Below, piece by piece: positions 1 through 9,200 of a DNA stretch of 36,553 nucleotides. The translations under genes were made by a program, and so were the position numbers. The DNA comes from MGBC114844 sp910585855 (lineage in GTDB: Bacteria; Bacillota; Clostridia; Lachnospirales; Lachnospiraceae), in assembly GCA_965646165.1 (NCBI GenBank), contig CBFFYP010000047.1, forward strand, positions 1 to 36,553. The letters run 5' to 3'. Every line of letters begins with the position of its first letter. Position 1 is the first letter of the stretch. The notes below the pieces were generated by a model. The model was not told the origin of the DNA. It was given only the letters and a program-made list of their open reading frames with translations, and ran no database searches.

Positions 1-105
1 ATAGAAGCAGGATGTGAAAAAAATCTTAGATTTTCGAGCAGAAGTCCAAGAACTTCTAACTTTTTTCCAAAGTCACTGCAGTCTGCCCACCGTTTTCGAA
101 TCTGG
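1..105 (-). repeat. Partial copy of long-hairpin repeat, B type (copy 1B)
   Basis: This is the reverse complement of the left part of the B-type hairpin repeat at 5739-6065. Shared stretches include the GATGTGAAAAAAATCTTAGA-like flank of the first hairpin, the TTCTAACTTTT segment, the TCACTGCAG segment and the terminal TTTTCGAATCTGG. The copy is cut by the window start, so its other arm is not visible. The arm at 85-95 differs from the other B copy (CCCACCG here against TCCATGG). It carries no credible gene. Confidence 0.75.
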
Positions 106-144
106 CTGTTTCTTGACCCCGGAACAAAAAAAGAACGAACAGCG

Positions 145-463
145 AGAGGCGGTTTGCTCCTGTTCTTTGCCTGCGACTTCGGAGAACGGTTAGAAAGTCT
201 TGGGCTTCTGTGGAACTACCTAGAATTTTTTGCATATCCTGCTTCCATGCAGGGTATGCAAAAAAAGGGGCGTGTTTAGCCCGGATGATAAAAAAGCGAT
301 GCTCTTGTGGCTGGTAAAATCTTTCCTTACACCAGTTACGTTTCGGTTGTTATGAGGGCGAATTGCGCCCCGGTTCGTTCGGTTGGATGAACCGAAATCA
401 GAAGCCATAGACTTTTTTACCGTTTGGAGCGGAGCAGGCAAAGAACAGGAGCAAACCGCCTCT
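145..463 (+). repeat. Long-hairpin repeat, A type (copy 1A)
   Basis: A 319-nt element closed by a perfect 30-bp inverted repeat (145-174 with 434-463). The stem continues imperfectly inward: GTTAGAAAGTCT and GGCTTCTG near 190-210 face CAGAAGCC and GACTTTTTTACCG near 399-422. The head carries smaller hairpins: 226-266 (17-bp stem with one G-U type pair, loop TTCCAT), 268-282 (GGGC/GCCC around GTGTTTA) and 356-370 (GGGCG/CGCCC around AATTG). The motif TCTGGCGTCC follows at 461-470. A reverse-oriented homolog lies at 5344-5663. Short open frames inside it come from the hairpin and are not convincing genes. It could be a structured RNA, a MITE-like element or a nested terminator-like structure. 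Confidence 0.85.
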
Positions 464-644
464 GGCGTCCGGTGAAAGCCAATTCTTTCTGGCAGCGTCC
501 TATCCTATCTCCAAAAGTTGAATGAAAGATAGAAACAGGATAAAGTCAGAATGGCAAAAAAATTGCTTTGAAACTATCATGGAAATGGGGCATTTTATAA
601 AAATTTTACTTTATAAGTTTATTTTGAATTTTTGCAGCCTAATA

Positions 645-673
645 TTGACAAATCTTCCAAAATCACATAGAAT
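645..673 (+). promoter_or_regulatory. Sigma-A type promoter for the aminotransferase gene
   Basis: A perfect TTGACA -35 box (645-650) and a TAGAAT -10 box (668-673) are separated by 17 bp. The expected transcription start is near 680, giving a leader of about 70 nt before the ATG at 751. The 464-644 stretch before it holds only the AT-rich edge of the hairpin repeat, including a TTTCTGGCAGCGTCCTAT segment that recurs near 6088, and no gene. Confidence 0.7.
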
Positions 674-750
674 ATAAAGCGGTTTTGTATAAAAGTGAAA
701 GTTTTTAATATATGGACTTGCAAAATAAGCGTGATAAGTGGAGGAATAAG

Positions 751-2040
751 ATGAAAGCATATAGAGATATGACAAGGGGAGAATTGGTGGAATTAAAGGA
801 GGTGCTAGAACAGCAGTATAAGGAAAAAATGGCTCTTGGGCTGAAATTGGATATGTCTAGAGGGAAGCCGAGTGTGGCACAGCTTGACAGTATTATGGGA
901 ATGATGGATTTATTGGACAGCCGATCGGACTATAGGACAGAAGAAGGGTTTGACAGCAGAAATTATGGCGCAATGGATGGTATTTTTGAAGCGAAGAAGC
1001 TGATGGCGGAGATTATGGGGACAACGCCGGAACATGTAGTAGTTTATGGAAATTCGAGTTTAAGTATTATGTATGATTCGATTTCTCGCTGTTATACGCA
1101 TGGAGTGATGGAAGGGGATATTCCTTGGTGTAAGTTGGAACGGGTAAAATGGCTCTGCCCTGTGCCGGGGTATGATCGGCATTTTGCAATTACAGAACGG
1201 TTTGGTATGGAGATGATTTTAGTTCCTATGAAGGAAGACGGACCGGATATGGATTTGATTGAACGACTTGTGGCAGAAGATGACAGTATCAAGGGAATTT
1301 GGTGTGTGCCAAAGTATTCGAATCCACAGGGAATCAGTTATTCGGATCAGACAGTAAAAAGAATGGCAGCTTTAAAGCCGAAAGCAAAAGATTTTCGGAT
1401 ATATTGGGATAATGCCTATGCTGTGCATCATCTTTATCCTGATGCTCCGGTTGAAATTTTAGATATTTTATCGGAGTGCGAAAAGGCAGGAAACCCGGAT
1501 TTAGTCTATGAATTTGCCTCTACTTCAAAGATTAGTTTTTCAGGGGCTGGTATTGCAGCAATGGCGGCTTCACCGGCAAATTTAAAAGAAATCCGAGATC
1601 AGCTTCGTATTATGACGATAGGATATGATAAAATTAATCAGTTAAGGCATGTGCGCTATTTTAAGGACTTAAAAGGGGTACAGGAGCAGATGGAAAGACA
1701 TGCAGAACTGATTCGACCAAAATTTGAGGCAGTTTTAGAGATTTTAGAGAGGGAATTAGGGGAGTTGGGAATTGGTTTTTGGAAGAAACCTTTTGGGGGG
1801 TATTTTATTAGTTTTGAAGCAATGGAGGGCTGCGCTAAGGCGATAGTAAAGCGGTGCAAAGATGCAGGTGTTATAATGACGGATGCCGGAGCGACTTATC
1901 CATATGGAAAAGATCCGAAAGATACAAATATTCGTATTGCACCGACGTTTCCAACATTAGAAGAAATACAGAAAGCGGCGGAATTATTTGTGCTTTGCGT
2001 GAAATTGGTAAGTGTGGAAAAACTGTTAGAACAAAAATAG
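751..2040 (+). CDS. PLP-dependent aminotransferase (aspartate aminotransferase-like)
   Basis: A 429-aa fold-type I aminotransferase that transfers an amino group between an amino acid and a 2-oxo acid with pyridoxal phosphate. Visible family residues are the NPQG segment (about 191-194), the DNAY segment (D220, Y223) that contacts the cofactor ring, and the Schiff-base lysine in STSKISFSG (about K260). The arrangement fits the bacterial aspartate-aminotransferase-like family known as PF12897 better than classical AspC, so the substrate stays open. An ATG at 712 would add 13 residues, but the ATG at 751 has GGAGGA at 740-745 and gives the usual length, so 751 is preferred. A promoter lies at 645-673 and a terminator at 2048-2090, so it looks monocistronic. 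A G6 run (1795-1800) encodes part of FGGYF. Confidence 0.88.
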   Translation: MKAYRDMTRGELVELKEVLEQQYKEKMALGLKLDMSRGKPSVAQLDSIMGMMDLLDSRSDYRTEEGFDSRNYGAMDGIFEAKKLMAEIMGTTPEHVVVYGNSSLSIMYDSISRCYTHGVMEGDIPWCKLERVKWLCPVPGYDRHFAITERFGMEMILVPMKEDGPDMDLIERLVAEDDSIKGIWCVPKYSNPQGISYSDQTVKRMAALKPKAKDFRIYWDNAYAVHHLYPDAPVEILDILSECEKAGNPDLVYEFASTSKISFSGAGIAAMAASPANLKEIRDQLRIMTIGYDKINQLRHVRYFKDLKGVQEQMERHAELIRPKFEAVLEILERELGELGIGFWKKPFGGYFISFEAMEGCAKAIVKRCKDAGVIMTDAGATYPYGKDPKDTNIRIAPTFPTLEEIQKAAELFVLCVKLVSVEKLLEQK

Positions 2041-2047
2041 ATGTTAG

Positions 2048-2090
2048 AAACCGTTTGTTGGAGATAAAAAGACAGGCGGTTTTTCTGTTA
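2048..2090 (+). terminator. Intrinsic terminator after the aminotransferase gene
   Basis: AAACCGTTTGT (2048-2058) pairs with ACAGGCGGTTT (2072-2082) to form an 11-bp stem with two G-U pairs, followed by TTCTGTT. It lies 8 nt after the stop codon. Confidence 0.65.
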
Positions 2091-2114
2091 AAATAAGAGG
2101 GAGTAAAAAGATGT

Positions 2115-2240
2115 TGGGGAGGGGAGGCTGAAAGCGGAAGGAAGGTCTATTCCGGGCTCGCTATGAAAATAGGAAATGTTAAGTGCAAGCGGGCTCAGAG
2201 CAGATTTTCCTTCAGGTTTTGGCGTTCTCTTTCTAAGAAA
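2115..2240. repeat. Degenerate copy of the second hairpin-repeat family (family C)
   Basis: GGAGGCTGAAAGCGGAAGG and GTCTATTCCGGGCTCGCT match the left part of the better preserved element at 13148-13316. The right side (AGATTTTCCTTCAGG) pairs only imperfectly with the left side (GGAAGGTCT), so this copy looks decayed. It lies in the 300-nt gap between the aminotransferase and proC; the rest of that gap is AT-rich and shows no gene. Confidence 0.55.
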
Positions 2241-2344
2241 ACCTAAATTTTTATTATATCAAATTGCAATTAGATTTTGTGTGAAATAGAAGATAGATTG
2301 TTTTTAGATTTTATGTTAGAATAAAAAGAAAAAGGAGAACATAT

Positions 2345-3142
2345 ATGAAACAGATAGCTTGGATTGGTATGGGAAATATGGCTACTGCTATGTTAAAGGG
2401 AGTGGAAACTGTTTTTAAAAAGGAGGATATGATTTTTTCGAGGAAGGATGCGGCAAAGAGAGCAGCGTTTGCAAAGGAGATGGGGATAGAAGCGGCGGTG
2501 GATAATTTTTCTTGTGCGAAAGCGGCAAAGTATGTGATTTTGGCAGTAAAGCCGCAGTTTTTTCCAGAAGTGTTAGAGGAGATTCGTCCGGCAATTACTT
2601 CAGAACATATTGTGATTTCTATTGCTGCCGGAGTCGATCGAGAAACGATTAGGAAGGGGCTTGGTGGTCAGGCTAGGGTTGTGCGTGCTATGCCGAATAC
2701 GCCGGCACTTTTAGGAGAAGGGATGACGGGAATTTGCTATCAGGAGGAAGAGTTTTCTTTGGAAGAGGTGCAGAGAATAGAGGCAATCTTTTTTTCGTTT
2801 GGGCGTGTGAAAAAGGTAGAAGAATCTCTGATGAATACGGTTATTTGTATTAGTGGAAGTGCACCGGCTTATGTTTATTTGTTTATTGAAGCGTTGGCAG
2901 ACAGCGGGGTGAAATATGGGCTTTCTAGAGAAACTGCTTATGAGATGGCAGCGCAGACTGTACTGGGGGCGGCAAAGATGGTACTGGAAACAAAAGAGCA
3001 TCCCGGTGTATTAAAAGATCGGGTATGTTCACCCGGCGGAACAACGATTGCTGGAGTGGCAGCATGTGAGGAATATGGTCTTCGCAATGCAGTATTAAAG
3101 GCATCGGATGCTTGCTATGAAAAGGCGAATCAGTTAAAATAA
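2345..3142 (+). CDS. proC: Pyrroline-5-carboxylate reductase
   Basis: A 265-aa cytoplasmic enzyme that reduces 1-pyrroline-5-carboxylate to proline with NAD(P)H, the last step of proline synthesis. The N-terminus shows the Rossmann motif GMGNMA (residues 8-13). The segment AMPNTPALLGEGMTGI and the C-terminal SPGGTTIAGV signature are both typical of ProC. The length matches the family. The ATG has a strong AAGGAGA ribosome site about 8 nt upstream. The gene stands alone after the family C repeat, and the Nudix gene follows 62 nt later on the same strand. Confidence 0.95.
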   Translation: MKQIAWIGMGNMATAMLKGVETVFKKEDMIFSRKDAAKRAAFAKEMGIEAAVDNFSCAKAAKYVILAVKPQFFPEVLEEIRPAITSEHIVISIAAGVDRETIRKGLGGQARVVRAMPNTPALLGEGMTGICYQEEEFSLEEVQRIEAIFFSFGRVKKVEESLMNTVICISGSAPAYVYLFIEALADSGVKYGLSRETAYEMAAQTVLGAAKMVLETKEHPGVLKDRVCSPGGTTIAGVAACEEYGLRNAVLKASDACYEKANQLK

Positions 3143-3204
3143 AGAACAGAGATTTGGTTGGAAATAAAAAATGGAAACAGAAAATATAGGAAAGAAGGTA
3201 GAAG

Positions 3205-3732
3205 ATGAAGCAAAAACGATTACAGCGAGAGTTGATCTATCAGGGAAAAATTATTGGAGTTTATCAGGATACCATTGAACTTCCAGACGGAAACGTGGTG
3301 AAGTATGATTTTATTAAACACAATGGAGCCGCAGCCGTTGTTCCGGTGACAAAAGAGGGAAAAATTCTTATGGTACGGCAGGATCGCAATGCCGTAAATC
3401 GGGAAACATTAGAAATTCCAGCGGGAAAGAGGGACGGTTCAGAAGACCCGGCAGAGTGTGTGCGGCGGGAGTTAGAAGAAGAAACTGGATATTCTTGTAA
3501 GAAGTTAGAGCATTTGATTACATTGGACAGTTGGGTAGCCTTTTGTGACGAACAAATTGATGTCTATGTGGCAACGGATTTGGTTTTATCAAAACAGCAT
3601 TTAGACGAAGACGAATTTATTGATGTTGAAGAGTGGGAGTTAGAGGAGTTAGAAAAGTTGATTTTTTCCGGAAAAATACGAGATGCCAAGACGATTGCAG
3701 GGCTGATGTCTTATAAAGCAAAATATCTTTAG
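3205..3732 (+). CDS. Nudix hydrolase, ADP-ribose pyrophosphatase type
   Basis: A 175-aa Nudix protein that probably hydrolyses ADP-ribose or related nucleotide sugars. The full Nudix box is present: G74, E80, then R88-E-L-E-E-E-T-G95-Y, fitting GX5EX7REUXEEXGU. The N-terminal half forms the usual beta-rich dimerisation part (IYQGKIIGVYQDTIELPDG). The start has a GAAGGTAG ribosome site. It is followed in the same direction by a spoIIM-like gene and a Xer-type recombinase gene, an order I regard as typical for Lachnospiraceae. The exact substrate cannot be read from the sequence. Confidence 0.9.
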   Translation: MKQKRLQRELIYQGKIIGVYQDTIELPDGNVVKYDFIKHNGAAAVVPVTKEGKILMVRQDRNAVNRETLEIPAGKRDGSEDPAECVRRELEEETGYSCKKLEHLITLDSWVAFCDEQIDVYVATDLVLSKQHLDEDEFIDVEEWELEELEKLIFSGKIRDAKTIAGLMSYKAKYL

Positions 3733-3814
3733 TCCGATAGCTTTTACAAAATAGCAGGAATAGATGCGTACAAGCCGGCATATATCCTAGTAAAAGAAAA
3801 AGGACGGTTTTTTT

Positions 3815-4390
3815 ATGGAGGCAGTGGAGAAAAGAAAACGGATTACTTATTCTGTATTACAGAGCAGTGACGGAATTTGTGCAGCATTGTTTTTAGCCGG
3901 GATTTTACTAGGAACATTTATTTTTAATTTTTTTGGAGGACGCTATGCGGAACAGTTTTTTGTTGCGATGAATTTATCACAGGCGGGTTATCAGCAGGTA
4001 AAGATTTCTCACAGCAGGCTGATAGGGTATATTTTAGAAAAAAGAGGAAAACGATTTGCACTTTTATGGTTTTGTGAAATGACACGCTTTCAGAGGCAGG
4101 TACGCTATGGATTTTCGCTTTATTATGGACTATCTGCAGGAGTTTTGCAGTCGGCTTTATGTCACCAAAGAGGAATTTTTGGTATTTTAGAGTTCTTTTT
4201 GCTGTTATTTCCTCATTACTTTATCTATGCATTAGATTGGAAGGGGATGCAGGGGTTTATGGGAGAAAGAAAACGGGCTGGTTTAACTCTTAAAATTTTG
4301 CTGGTATTTTTCATTGGAGTAATATTAGAAGCCTGTGTTAATACGGCAATTTTACAAAAGTATTATGAATTAATTAGTTCTGTCCGATAA
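3815..4390 (+). CDS. spoIIM: Stage II sporulation protein M-like membrane protein
   Basis: A 191-aa polytopic membrane protein. Hydrophobic segments are visible at about 20-42 (ALFLAGILLGTFIFNFFGG), 100-112, 120-140 (ILEFFLLLFPHYFIYAL) and 158-180 (ILLVFFIGVILEACVNTAIL). The LLFPHYFIY and GVILEACVN elements resemble SpoIIM, which acts in the DMP complex for peptidoglycan remodelling during engulfment in endospore formers. Position between a Nudix hydrolase and a XerD-like recombinase supports this. The sequence is divergent, so the name rests on topology, two motifs and context. It implies a sporulating lineage but does not prove that sporulation is functional. Confidence 0.72.
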   Translation: MEAVEKRKRITYSVLQSSDGICAALFLAGILLGTFIFNFFGGRYAEQFFVAMNLSQAGYQQVKISHSRLIGYILEKRGKRFALLWFCEMTRFQRQVRYGFSLYYGLSAGVLQSALCHQRGIFGILEFFLLLFPHYFIYALDWKGMQGFMGERKRAGLTLKILLVFFIGVILEACVNTAILQKYYELISSVR

Positions 4391-4427
4391 TGAAAATAAG
4401 AAAATAAGAAAACGGCAGGTAGGATAT

Positions 4428-5270
4428 ATGGAAAAAGAAATAGAACAGTTCTCTGTGTATTTATTACAGGAAAGACATGCTTCTTTCAATACAGAATCTT
4501 CTTATCGGAGAGATTTAAAAAAGCTGCAGGAGTATCTGAAAAAACAGGATATTCAAAAGGTAGAGGAAGTGACGGAAACTTGGTTAAATTCCTATGTGCT
4601 TTATTTGGAACGAAGTCAGAGCGCAGCTTCTTCTATTTCAAGAAATATTGCATCAATGAAATCATTTTTTCAATATTTATATCGAATAAAAATGATACAA
4701 ACTGATCCCTCTTGGAATTTAAAAGCTCCAAAAGTAGAGCGAAAACTGCCGGAAATACTGACTGTAGAGGAAATCAATCGTTTGCTGGATCAGCCATCAA
4801 AAAAGCAGGCAAAAGGAATTCGTGACAGAGCAATGATGGAACTTTTATATGCGACCGGGATTCGGGTTTCAGAATTAATCGGGCTTACTATAACAGATGT
4901 AAATATGCAGCTTGGTTTTTGTGTACTGCAGCAGGGAGAGAAAGAGCGGATTGTATCATTTCAGAGAAAAACAAAAGAGGATTTAGAGAAGTATCTGAAA
5001 ACAGCAAGAAGAGAGCTTTTAAAAGGGAAGGAATCCATATATTTTTTTGTAAATTGTTCTGGAAATGCTATGAGTCGGCAGGGATTTTGGAAATTGATGA
5101 AGCAATACGGGGTTTGGGCAGGTATTCAAAAAGAAATTACACCACATACGCTGCGTCATTCTTTTGCTGCTCATTTGATTGAAAATGGGGCTGATATTCA
5201 TATGGTACAGCAGATTATGGGACATTCTGATGTGCAGATTACACAGATGTATCGAGATGTTTTAGAATAG
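4428..5270 (+). CDS. xerD: XerD-like tyrosine recombinase, C-terminus shortened
   Basis: A 280-aa tyrosine recombinase with an N-terminal core-binding domain (about 1-90) and a catalytic domain (about 105-280). The catalytic set is complete: R146 (TGIRVSEL), K172, H240 and R243 (HTLRH), H266 (GHSD) and nucleophile Y275. Xer proteins cut and rejoin chromosome dimers at dif with a partner. Here only five residues follow the tyrosine, where XerD usually has about 15-20, often ending in an HPR-like tail that docks on the partner. The stop TAG is followed at once by a G7 run (5270-5276) and by a hairpin repeat starting about 65 bp later, so the 3' end may have been replaced. Another possibility is a Xer-like protein with a naturally short tail. 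Confidence 0.8.
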   Translation: MEKEIEQFSVYLLQERHASFNTESSYRRDLKKLQEYLKKQDIQKVEEVTETWLNSYVLYLERSQSAASSISRNIASMKSFFQYLYRIKMIQTDPSWNLKAPKVERKLPEILTVEEINRLLDQPSKKQAKGIRDRAMMELLYATGIRVSELIGLTITDVNMQLGFCVLQQGEKERIVSFQRKTKEDLEKYLKTARRELLKGKESIYFFVNCSGNAMSRQGFWKLMKQYGVWAGIQKEITPHTLRHSFAAHLIENGADIHMVQQIMGHSDVQITQMYRDVLE

Positions 5271-5343
5271 GGGGGGATGCTTAGAGGTAGCTTTCATTAG
5301 GGGGTGGGGGAGAAAGAAGGGTGCGTTGCTTTCACCGGACGCC

Positions 5344-5663
5344 AGAGGTGGTTTGCTCGTTTCCTTTGTTTGCTCCGGTCTTCGAACGGTAAGAAAGTCT
5401 ATGGCTTCTGCATCTAGGCACATCCAACCGGACGAACCGGGGCGCAATTCGCCCTCACCACAGCCGAAATATAACGAGTGTAAGGAAAGATTTTATCAAC
5501 CATAAAACATTCTCTTCTCTATCATCCGGGCTAAACACGCCCCTTTTTTTGCATACCCTGCATGGAAGCAGGGTATGCAAAAAATTCTAGGTGTTTCCAC
5601 AGAAGCCAGACTTTCTAACCATTCTCCGAAGTCGCATACAAAGGAAACGAGCAAACCGCCTCT
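5344..5663 (-). repeat. Long-hairpin repeat, A type, reverse orientation (copy 2A)
   Basis: A 320-nt element homologous over its whole length to 145-463, in reverse orientation. The outer arms 5344-5369 and 5638-5663 pair over 26 bp with a single G-U type mismatch. The arm sequence differs from copy 1A (GTTTCCTTTGT against TGTTCTTTGCC), yet the copy still closes on itself. Internal hairpins are kept: 5545-5584 (perfect 17-bp stem, loop ATGGAA, the complement of TTCCAT) and 5440-5454 (GGGCG/CGCCC). The flank GGACGCCAGA (5337-5346) is the complement of the motif next to copy 1A. Confidence 0.85.
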
Positions 5664-5738
5664 TGCTGTTGGTTGGATCATGGCAGAAATATAAAAGTTT
5701 GGATAAGACTCTTTTTTCTGTTTCGGGGTCAGGAAACA

Positions 5739-6065
5739 GCCAGATTCGAAAACCATGGACAGCCTGCAGTGACTTTGGAGAAAAGTTAGAAGTTCTAACT
5801 TCTGCTGAACAACCTAAGATTTTTTTCACATACTGCTTCCATGCAGTATGTGAAAAAAAAGGAGTGTGTTTAGCTCGCATATTATCGGAACGTGATTGTT
5901 TTGTGGCAGATAGAGTCTTCTGGTATGTCCACTTCGTTTTGGCTGCCATGCGAGCGAATTGCGCTCTGGTCTGTCCGGCTGGATGCACCAACAGGCAGAA
6001 GTTTTAGAACTTCTTACTTTTTGGAAACGTGGAACAGCAGGCTGTCCATGGTTTTCGAATCTGGC
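5739..6065 (+). repeat. Long-hairpin repeat, B type (copy 2B)
   Basis: A 327-nt element closed by a perfect 29-bp inverted repeat (5739-5767 with 6037-6065). The inner stem pairs GTTAGAAGTTCTAACTTCTG with a near-complement ending at about 6020. Hairpins in the head occupy the same places as in the A type but with changed, still pairing bases: 5820-5859 (perfect 17-bp stem, loop TTCCAT), 5862-5876 (GAGT/GCTC around GTGTTTA) and 5952-5966 (GAGCG/CGCTC around AATTG). TCTGGCGTCC follows at 6060-6069. The 75 nt between copies 2A and 2B contain no gene. Open frames of about 135 codons on both strands here are by-products of the repeat. Confidence 0.85.
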
Positions 6066-6139
6066 GTCCTATAAAAAACCACCCTTTCCGGCAGCATCCT
6101 ATTTCCCAAACTCTAATTGCAGCAGAAATAAATATCTTC

Positions 6140-6169
6140 TTGCCGTAAGGTAGGAGGGCGTGGTATAAT
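6140..6169 (+). promoter_or_regulatory. Promoter upstream of the DUF5717-like operon
   Basis: TTGCCG (6140-6145) and TATAAT (6164-6169) are spaced by 18 bp, and TGG just before the -10 box adds an extended -10 feature. The leader to the ATG at 6237 is about 60 nt. Confidence 0.6.
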
Positions 6170-6236
6170 AGGTTCGATAATAAATGATTATATCATAGAT
6201 ATAAACTATAAGAGATGAAAACAGGCGGTATAAAAC

Positions 6237-9200
6237 ATGAGGACGAAGATAGGTAAACTGGCAAAAGGGATATTTGATAAAACAACTCCTGAACTTACAA
6301 TTTCTATAGAAACGATTCAAATGCTGCTTCCTGCAGAAGGTACAGCATTGGGAAGCTTTTCTATTGACAGCCAGAATGGGATTGATGCTCGTGGGTTGCT
6401 TTATTCGGACAGTGCCTATCTGGTATTGAAAGAGAGTGGTTTTATCGGAACTCATGCTGTCATTCATTATGAAGTACAGGCAAAAGGAGTAAAACCGGGA
6501 AAGCGGTTAAAAGGGGCAGTTCAGATTGTTTCGGATGCAGGAGAAATAGCAGTTCCTTATGAAATTTTGGTAGAAGAACCCTATTTAGACAGTTCAATGG
6601 GAAAGATTAAAAATTTGTTTCATTTTACAAATTTGGTGAAGAATCATTATGAAGAGGCGCTGACGTTATTTTTTTCTTCTGGATTTTCTCAGATTTTATT
6701 GGCTAGGTTTTCGAAGGAACGGACGATATATGAGGCATTATGTCAGGGGATTTCTCCAAAGACAGCGATGGAGGAATTCCTTGTTTGTGTCAGTAAGAAA
6801 TCTCGTATTAATTTAATGTTAGAAGAGGATCGGCGGGAGTACTTGGATTTTATACAGACAATTGGGGATGGTTTGGAGATACAAAAAGATACTTGGGGTT
6901 ATTTAGAAGTTGAAGTTTATACGGACGGGGATTTTCTTTTTGTAGATCGCAATCGATTTAGTACAGAGGATTTTGCAGGAAACAATTTTACTTTGCCCTA
7001 TCAGATTGAAGAGAGCAGAGTACATGCAGGCTATAATTTTGGAAAGATTTATTTAGAAACGCCATATCAAAGTCTGTCATATGAGATTTTGGTGTATCGT
7101 TCGAAAGAAAAGGAGAGTCATAGTCTGGACTGGAAAAAGGGAATCTGTCAGCTTTGCAGGCTGTACTTTGCTTTTCGGCTTCATGAAATTACAACGGATA
7201 TCTGGTGTCGGGATTCCTTTGAAACGATTGCAAAGATGAAACGAATGGATACAGGAGATATTTTTATACAGCTTTTGGAAATACAGGTTTGGATTACCAT
7301 GCGCCGTACAAAAGAGGCAGCGGGAAAACTCTCTGTAATTGCCGAATGGATTGTTCCAAATCGGGAGGAAGAGCCATTTTTATATAGTTATTATCTCTAT
7401 GTCTATACACTTTTGACCAGAGATGGTTTGTTTGCTAAAGATGCTGTGGCACAGGTAAAGGAACTCTATGAAAAACATCCGAAAGACAGCAGGATGCTGT
7501 GGGTGATTTTATATTTAGATGAAGAGTGTGCGGTAAATAAAAGTCTTCGTTTGGCATGGATTAAGGAGCAGTCTTTTACCGGAAGCAACAGTTCTTTTTT
7601 GTATTATGAGGCTTGTATGGTAATGAATGAACAGCCGGCTTTGATTCGGGTATTGGATACGTTTGAACTTCGAACGGTATGGTGGGGAATTTCCCGTGGA
7701 TTGTTAAATGAAAAGGCGGCTTTGCAGGTAGCAGATTTGGCATTGACGGAACAGGGATATCAGCCGCTTTTGATACAGATCTTAAAGGTAATTTATCAAA
7801 ATTATCGAAGCCGGACAGCATTGGAGGCATTGATGTCGCAGCTTATCCGAAATTCCAGACTGGAACAGAAAAATTTTATCTGGTTTCAGGAAGGAGTGCA
7901 GCGCCAGATTACAATGACCGGATTATATGAGGCATATATGAATACACTTCCCTATCATTTTCAAGGAGAGCTTCCAAAGTCGGTGCAGCTTTATTTTATC
8001 TATGATCAGGCATTGGATGAGGGGCGAAAGGAACTGCTTTACAGCAATATTATTGCACATGGAACGGAAAATCCGGCTATGCTTCGCAGTTATCTTCCGG
8101 CAATGGAACAGTTTGCAGAAGAACAGCTTCGAAGAGGGCGTATCAGTAAAAAACTGTCCAGGATTTATTTAGGAGTGCTTTCCTCTGCTATGCTGGATGA
8201 AACGATTGCAGAGAAACTTCCGGCAATTCTTCTGACAAGACGGCTGCGCTGCCAGAATGAAAAGGTATGCTATGTGGTGGTTCGTCATAAGGAGCTAGAC
8301 TGTGAGTGGAGGCTGCCTTTGGAAAACGGAGAAGTGTATTTTCCAGTTTATACTTCTGACTGTGCCGTGGTATTTGAAGATGCATTTGGCAGGCGTTTCT
8401 GGGAGCATACCGAGTATCAGACAGAGGATTTAATCAAAGACAGAAAGTTAATGAAGGAATGTCTGCGGCTTTATGAAGGAGATATTTGGCTTTGGCTTTA
8501 TATTTATGAGCGTGGTATGAACGATTTGCCAAAGGAACAAGATCAGATGGATCTTTTAAAAAAGACGGCATCCGTTTCTCTTTTAAAGAAGAACTATCGA
8601 AGCGAATTAATACAGCATATTTTGGACTATTATATGGAGAACTATGAAGGAGAGAAGTTAGAGTTATATTTAGACTCTGTTTATCATGAACCATTAGAAG
8701 CAAAGGAAAGCAGTCAGATTATTGAACTGTTGATTATTCGGATGATGTATGAGGATGCATGGGAAATGGTAAGCAGTTATGGGGCAGAGCAGGTTTCTCC
8801 CAATCGTCTTTTGCGTCTTTTGATTTATCAGATTCGCCGGATGCAGATGGCAGAAGATGAAGCACTGCTAGAAGCATGTATCAGTGTCTATCAGAGAGGA
8901 AAGTATGAAGAAACGGTTTTAACTTACTTGGTACAGTATTATAAAAATACTACTGAAGAAATGTGTCGGCTTTGGCGGGCAGCGGTAGATTTTGAAATGG
9001 ATACGGCAGAGTTAGAGGAACGGATTTTGGTTCAGGTGATGTTTACCGGAAACTTTGTATCTGATATAGAAGAAATTTTTTCTTCCTATTATAAAGACGG
9101 CAGAAGTCAAATGGTAAAAGAAGCCTATTTTGCTTGTCAGTCTTATCGATATTTTGTAAAAGGAATAGCGATAGATCAAAAGATTTTTCAATATTTGGGA

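Noticed and set aside
220..441. 73-codon minus-strand open frame inside repeat copy 1A
   Set aside because: It lies wholly in the self-complementary element and shows no protein family features.
1795..1800. G6 run in the aminotransferase gene as a phase-variable tract
   Set aside because: It is shorter, lies in a GC-richer housekeeping gene near the 3' end and encodes a family-conserved FGGYF-like segment.
463..5343. Composite transposon bounded by the inverted A-B repeats
   Set aside because: The block holds ordinary metabolic and sporulation genes in an order typical of the lineage and no transposase; dispersed intergenic repeats explain it better.
5587..6007. Open frames of 134 and 138 codons on opposite strands over repeat copy 2B
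   Set aside because: The two overlap on both strands, are Cys/Arg/Phe-rich and follow the hairpin arms; no ribosome site or recognisable domain. Best explained by the repeat.
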